DNA of 7,793 nt, taken from the NCBI GenBank assembly GCA_934216375.1, contig CAKQBP010000058.1, positions 1 through 7,793 on the forward strand. The letters run 5' to 3'. Positions 5,246 to 7,793 of the stretch are shown piece after piece (position 1 is the first letter of the stretch; each line of letters begins with the position of its first letter). A program made the position numbers and the translations under genes. The DNA comes from an uncultured Veillonella sp. GTDB lineage: Bacteria; Bacillota; Negativicutes; Veillonellales; Veillonellaceae. The notes under the pieces were generated by a model. It was given only the letters and a program-made list of their open reading frames with translations, searched no databases and had not been told where the DNA came from.

Positions 5246-7793
5246 ATGAAAAAATTAATGATTATAGATGGCAGCAGTTTGTTATTCCGCGCATTTTTTG
5301 CATTACCACCGTTGAAATCCGCTCTGGGAACGCCAACGAATGCAGTATATGGTTTCTTAACAATGCTCATTAAATTGTATGAAGAAATTAATCCTGACTA
5401 TATTGCCGTAGCTTTTGATAAAGGTCGTCAAACATTCCGTACTGAAATGTATAGTGAATATAAAGGAAATCGTCCAGATGCACCTGAGGATTTGCGTCCA
5501 CAATTTAGTTTAATTCAAGATGTATTAAAAGCATTGGGCATTTGTGTCATCGAAGAAGAAGGCTTTGAAGGGGATGATATCCTTGGATCCTTGAGTAAGA
5601 AGTTTGGTGCCCCTGAGATGGCTGTCCAAATTATTACAGGTGACCGCGATAATTTACAGCTTGTAACAGAACATAGCCATGTGTTCTTAACTAAAAAAGG
5701 TATTTCTGACATGTTAGAAGTTACTCTAGATAATATGGAGGAGCTTTATGGTTATAGTCCTGATAAGGTTATTGAAATGAAGGCGCTTATGGGGGACTCT
5801 TCCGATAATATTCCAGGTGTACCAGGCGTAGGTGAGAAAACAGCGCTTAAATTAATTACCGAATATGGCAATCTTGAATCTGTATACGAACATATTGAAG
5901 ATATTTCTGGTAAGAAATTAAAAGAGCGCCTCGTAGAGAATAAAGAGTTAGCCTTCTTATCTCGTGAATTAGCAACAATAAAAACAGATATGGAGTTATC
6001 TTATAAAGTGGAAGATTTTGTACAAAACTTCCATACCTCTGAAGTACAGCCTTTATTTGAAACTTTAGGCTTTACTAAATTAACACCTCGCATTGTTCAA
6101 GTAATGGGGGGCGAGGAAGCAGCTTTTGGAGATCCAGGCTCTTTATTTGCACCACAAGAGGAGATTTCCTTAGATGATTTAGCAGATGCTAAAGCATTAA
6201 CAGCCGACTTCTATAAAGATAAGACGGTAGCAGTACATGTTATATTAGATGGAAAAACACCATTTAGAACGGTAATGAATACGTATCTATCTAATGGCGC
6301 TACTATTGTAAAAACAGACGATACTAAAGCTGTTTTAGCTGTATTACAAGGTGCTAAAGTCATCGTTACAACTCAAACTAAGGAGATTATCGAAGCCTTT
6401 GGTGCAGATGTGCCAGCTGAGATCTCTTTGTTTAATGCTGATAAAACTGCTCGTGTTCACGATATGTCTCTCATTGCGTATTTATTAGATCCTACACGTA
6501 CTAATTATGGATATCTATATCTAACTGAGCGTTTCTCTGTACCTAGCATTGCTAGCGGTAGTGTAGACGTAGAATGCGTGTCCATGGTGAAAGCATTACT
6601 CGCTATGAACGAAGCAGCTTGTGAATCTGCACGTCGTGAAGAGTTATGGTCTTTATATGAAACGATTGAGTTGCCTTTAATCCATACTTTAGTAGTGATG
6701 GAGAAGAATGGTATCTATATCGATACAGAGAAGTTGGCGGAAACAACGGCTCGCTTTAAAGAGGAACTAGCTCAAGTACAAGATGAGATTTATGAACTAG
6801 CTGGAGAAACTTTCAATATCAATTCACCTAAACAATTGGGTGTAATCTTGTTTGAAAAGATGAACTTGCCAATCATCAAGAAAACCAAAACTGGTTATTC
6901 TACAGATGCAGAAGTACTGGATATGCTTCGTCACGAAAGTCCGATTGTTGAAAAAATCTTGGCATACCGTTCTGTTGCTAAATTAGTATCTACCTATTGC
7001 GAAGGTTTGGCAGTTCTCATCAATGATAAAACTCGTCGTATTCATACGACTTTCAATCAAATGGTTACGGCTACAGGTCGACTTAGCTCATCTGATCCGA
7101 ACTTGCAAAATATTCCTGTTCGTACCGAAAAAGGCCGTGAAATTCGTGCCTTATTCTATCCAGGTGCTGGATATGATACATTGGTGAGTGCTGATTACTC
7201 CCAAATTGAGTTGCGCATTTTAGCTCACTTATCTGGCGATGAAGCATTGATTAAAGCCTTCGTAGAAGGTAAGGATATTCATCGCTTTACAGCGGCAGAG
7301 GTACTTGGTAAAGCTCAAGATGATGTAACTAGTGAAGAACGTTCCCATGCGAAGGCTATTAACTTCGGTATTATTTACGGTATTTCTGACTTTGGGTTAT
7401 CTCGTGACCTTGGTATTACTCGGGGTGAAGCTAAAAACTATATTGATCTTTACTTTAGCCGTTATCCTAAGGTTAAAGAATATATGGATCGAATGGTTCA
7501 AGAGGCTCATGAAACAGGGAAGGTTCGCACTATGTTTGGTCGTCAACGTGAGTTACCTGATATCAATAGTCGTAACTTTAACCGTCGTTCTTTTGCTGAA
7601 CGAACCGCAATGAATACGCCAATTCAAGGTACTGCTGCAGATATTATTAAGTTAGCCATGAACCAAGTGGAGAAAAAATTAGAAGAACAAAACTTTAAGT
7701 CTCGACTTTTATTACAAGTACATGACGAACTAGTACTTGAAGTGGTGAACTCTGAATTAGAAGCTATAGAAGAGTTATTACGTAGTACAATGC
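5246..7793 (+). CDS. polA: DNA polymerase I (3' end outside window)
   Basis: The enzyme fills gaps and removes RNA primers during Okazaki-fragment maturation and repair. The frame is open from ATG 5246 to the right edge (849 codons); about 20-30 residues are missing, including the usual C-terminal G-W motif. Residues 1-300 are the 5'-nuclease: D8 in IIDGSS, D58 in AFDKG, EGDD (E108, D110, D111), TGDRD (D133, D135), GDSSDN (D184, D187) and the helix-hairpin-helix GVPGVGEKTA. Residues 310-470 are a degenerate 3'-5' exonuclease fold lacking the DxE (VHVILD at 330-335) and the other catalytic acids. The polymerase domain follows: TATGRLSSSDPNLQNIPVRT, motif A DYSQIELR (D650), O-helix RSHAKAINFGIIYG (R699, K703, F707, Y711), and motif C HDE (826-828). 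F707 is the residue associated with dideoxynucleotide discrimination. All polymerase and 5'-nuclease residues seem intact. The gene diverges from rpsT. Confidence 0.97.
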   Translation, partial: MKKLMIIDGSSLLFRAFFALPPLKSALGTPTNAVYGFLTMLIKLYEEINPDYIAVAFDKGRQTFRTEMYSEYKGNRPDAPEDLRPQFSLIQDVLKALGICVIEEEGFEGDDILGSLSKKFGAPEMAVQIITGDRDNLQLVTEHSHVFLTKKGISDMLEVTLDNMEELYGYSPDKVIEMKALMGDSSDNIPGVPGVGEKTALKLITEYGNLESVYEHIEDISGKKLKERLVENKELAFLSRELATIKTDMELSYKVEDFVQNFHTSEVQPLFETLGFTKLTPRIVQVMGGEEAAFGDPGSLFAPQEEISLDDLADAKALTADFYKDKTVAVHVILDGKTPFRTVMNTYLSNGATIVKTDDTKAVLAVLQGAKVIVTTQTKEIIEAFGADVPAEISLFNADKTARVHDMSLIAYLLDPTRTNYGYLYLTERFSVPSIASGSVDVECVSMVKALLAMNEAACESARREELWSLYETIELPLIHTLVVMEKNGIYIDTEKLAETTARFKEELAQVQDEIYELAGETFNINSPKQLGVILFEKMNLPIIKKTKTGYSTDAEVLDMLRHESPIVEKILAYRSVAKLVSTYCEGLAVLINDKTRRIHTTFNQMVTATGRLSSSDPNLQNIPVRTEKGREIRALFYPGAGYDTLVSADYSQIELRILAHLSGDEALIKAFVEGKDIHRFTAAEVLGKAQDDVTSEERSHAKAINFGIIYGISDFGLSRDLGITRGEAKNYIDLYFSRYPKVKEYMDRMVQEAHETGKVRTMFGRQRELPDINSRNFNRRSFAERTAMNTPIQGTAADIIKLAMNQVEKKLEEQNFKSRLLLQVHDELVLEVVNSELEAIEELLRSTM

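Noticed and set aside
5515..5712. Minus-strand open frame inside polA
   Set aside because: It is antisense to the 5'-nuclease domain and has no support.
7332..7613. Out-of-frame plus-strand open frame inside polA
   Set aside because: It overlaps the O-helix region of the polymerase domain in another frame; the main frame carries the conserved motifs.

Overview
The window looks like a chromosomal segment of a low-GC, Gram-positive-lineage bacterium. Shine-Dalgarno sites are strong (AAGGAGG type) and promoters are TATAAT-like. The protein sequences and the AT-rich composition would fit a Negativicute such as Veillonella. That taxonomic placement is recalled similarity and was not searched. No mobile element, CRISPR array, tRNA or rRNA gene was found.

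Layout. Positions 2-565 (+) hold the C-terminal part of an NCS2/AzgA-type purine permease whose start lies before the window. After 13 bases follows ade (579-2252, +), an adenine deaminase, so the two form a purine uptake and salvage operon. A long near-perfect hairpin (2280-2333) with U-tracts on both sides ends this operon and also the convergent gene. On the minus strand, 4572-2368 encodes a 734-residue protein combining a 5'-OH polynucleotide kinase, a calcineurin-like phosphatase and an Rnl1/Trl1-type RNA ligase. It has its own weak candidate promoter. Upstream of it, also on the minus strand, is rpsT (ribosomal protein S20), with a clear promoter and intrinsic terminator. Its start is best placed at a TTG codon (4976-4978), giving MPNIKSS at the N-terminus. 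Diverging from rpsT is polA (5246 to beyond the right edge, +), DNA polymerase I, with an extended -10 promoter. Its proofreading domain has lost its catalytic acids, and only about the last 20-30 residues are outside the window.

How the genes relate. The permease and deaminase would import adenine and convert it to hypoxanthine. rpsT and polA are unrelated housekeeping genes. The most interesting gene is the kinase-phosphatase-ligase. Every catalytic motif expected for healing both ends of a broken RNA (5'-OH kinase, 2',3'-phosphate removal) and then sealing it is visible in one polypeptide. This suggests a self-contained RNA repair enzyme, for example for tRNAs cut by anticodon nucleases. 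No Hen1 methyltransferase, RtcB or nuclease gene is next to it within the window.
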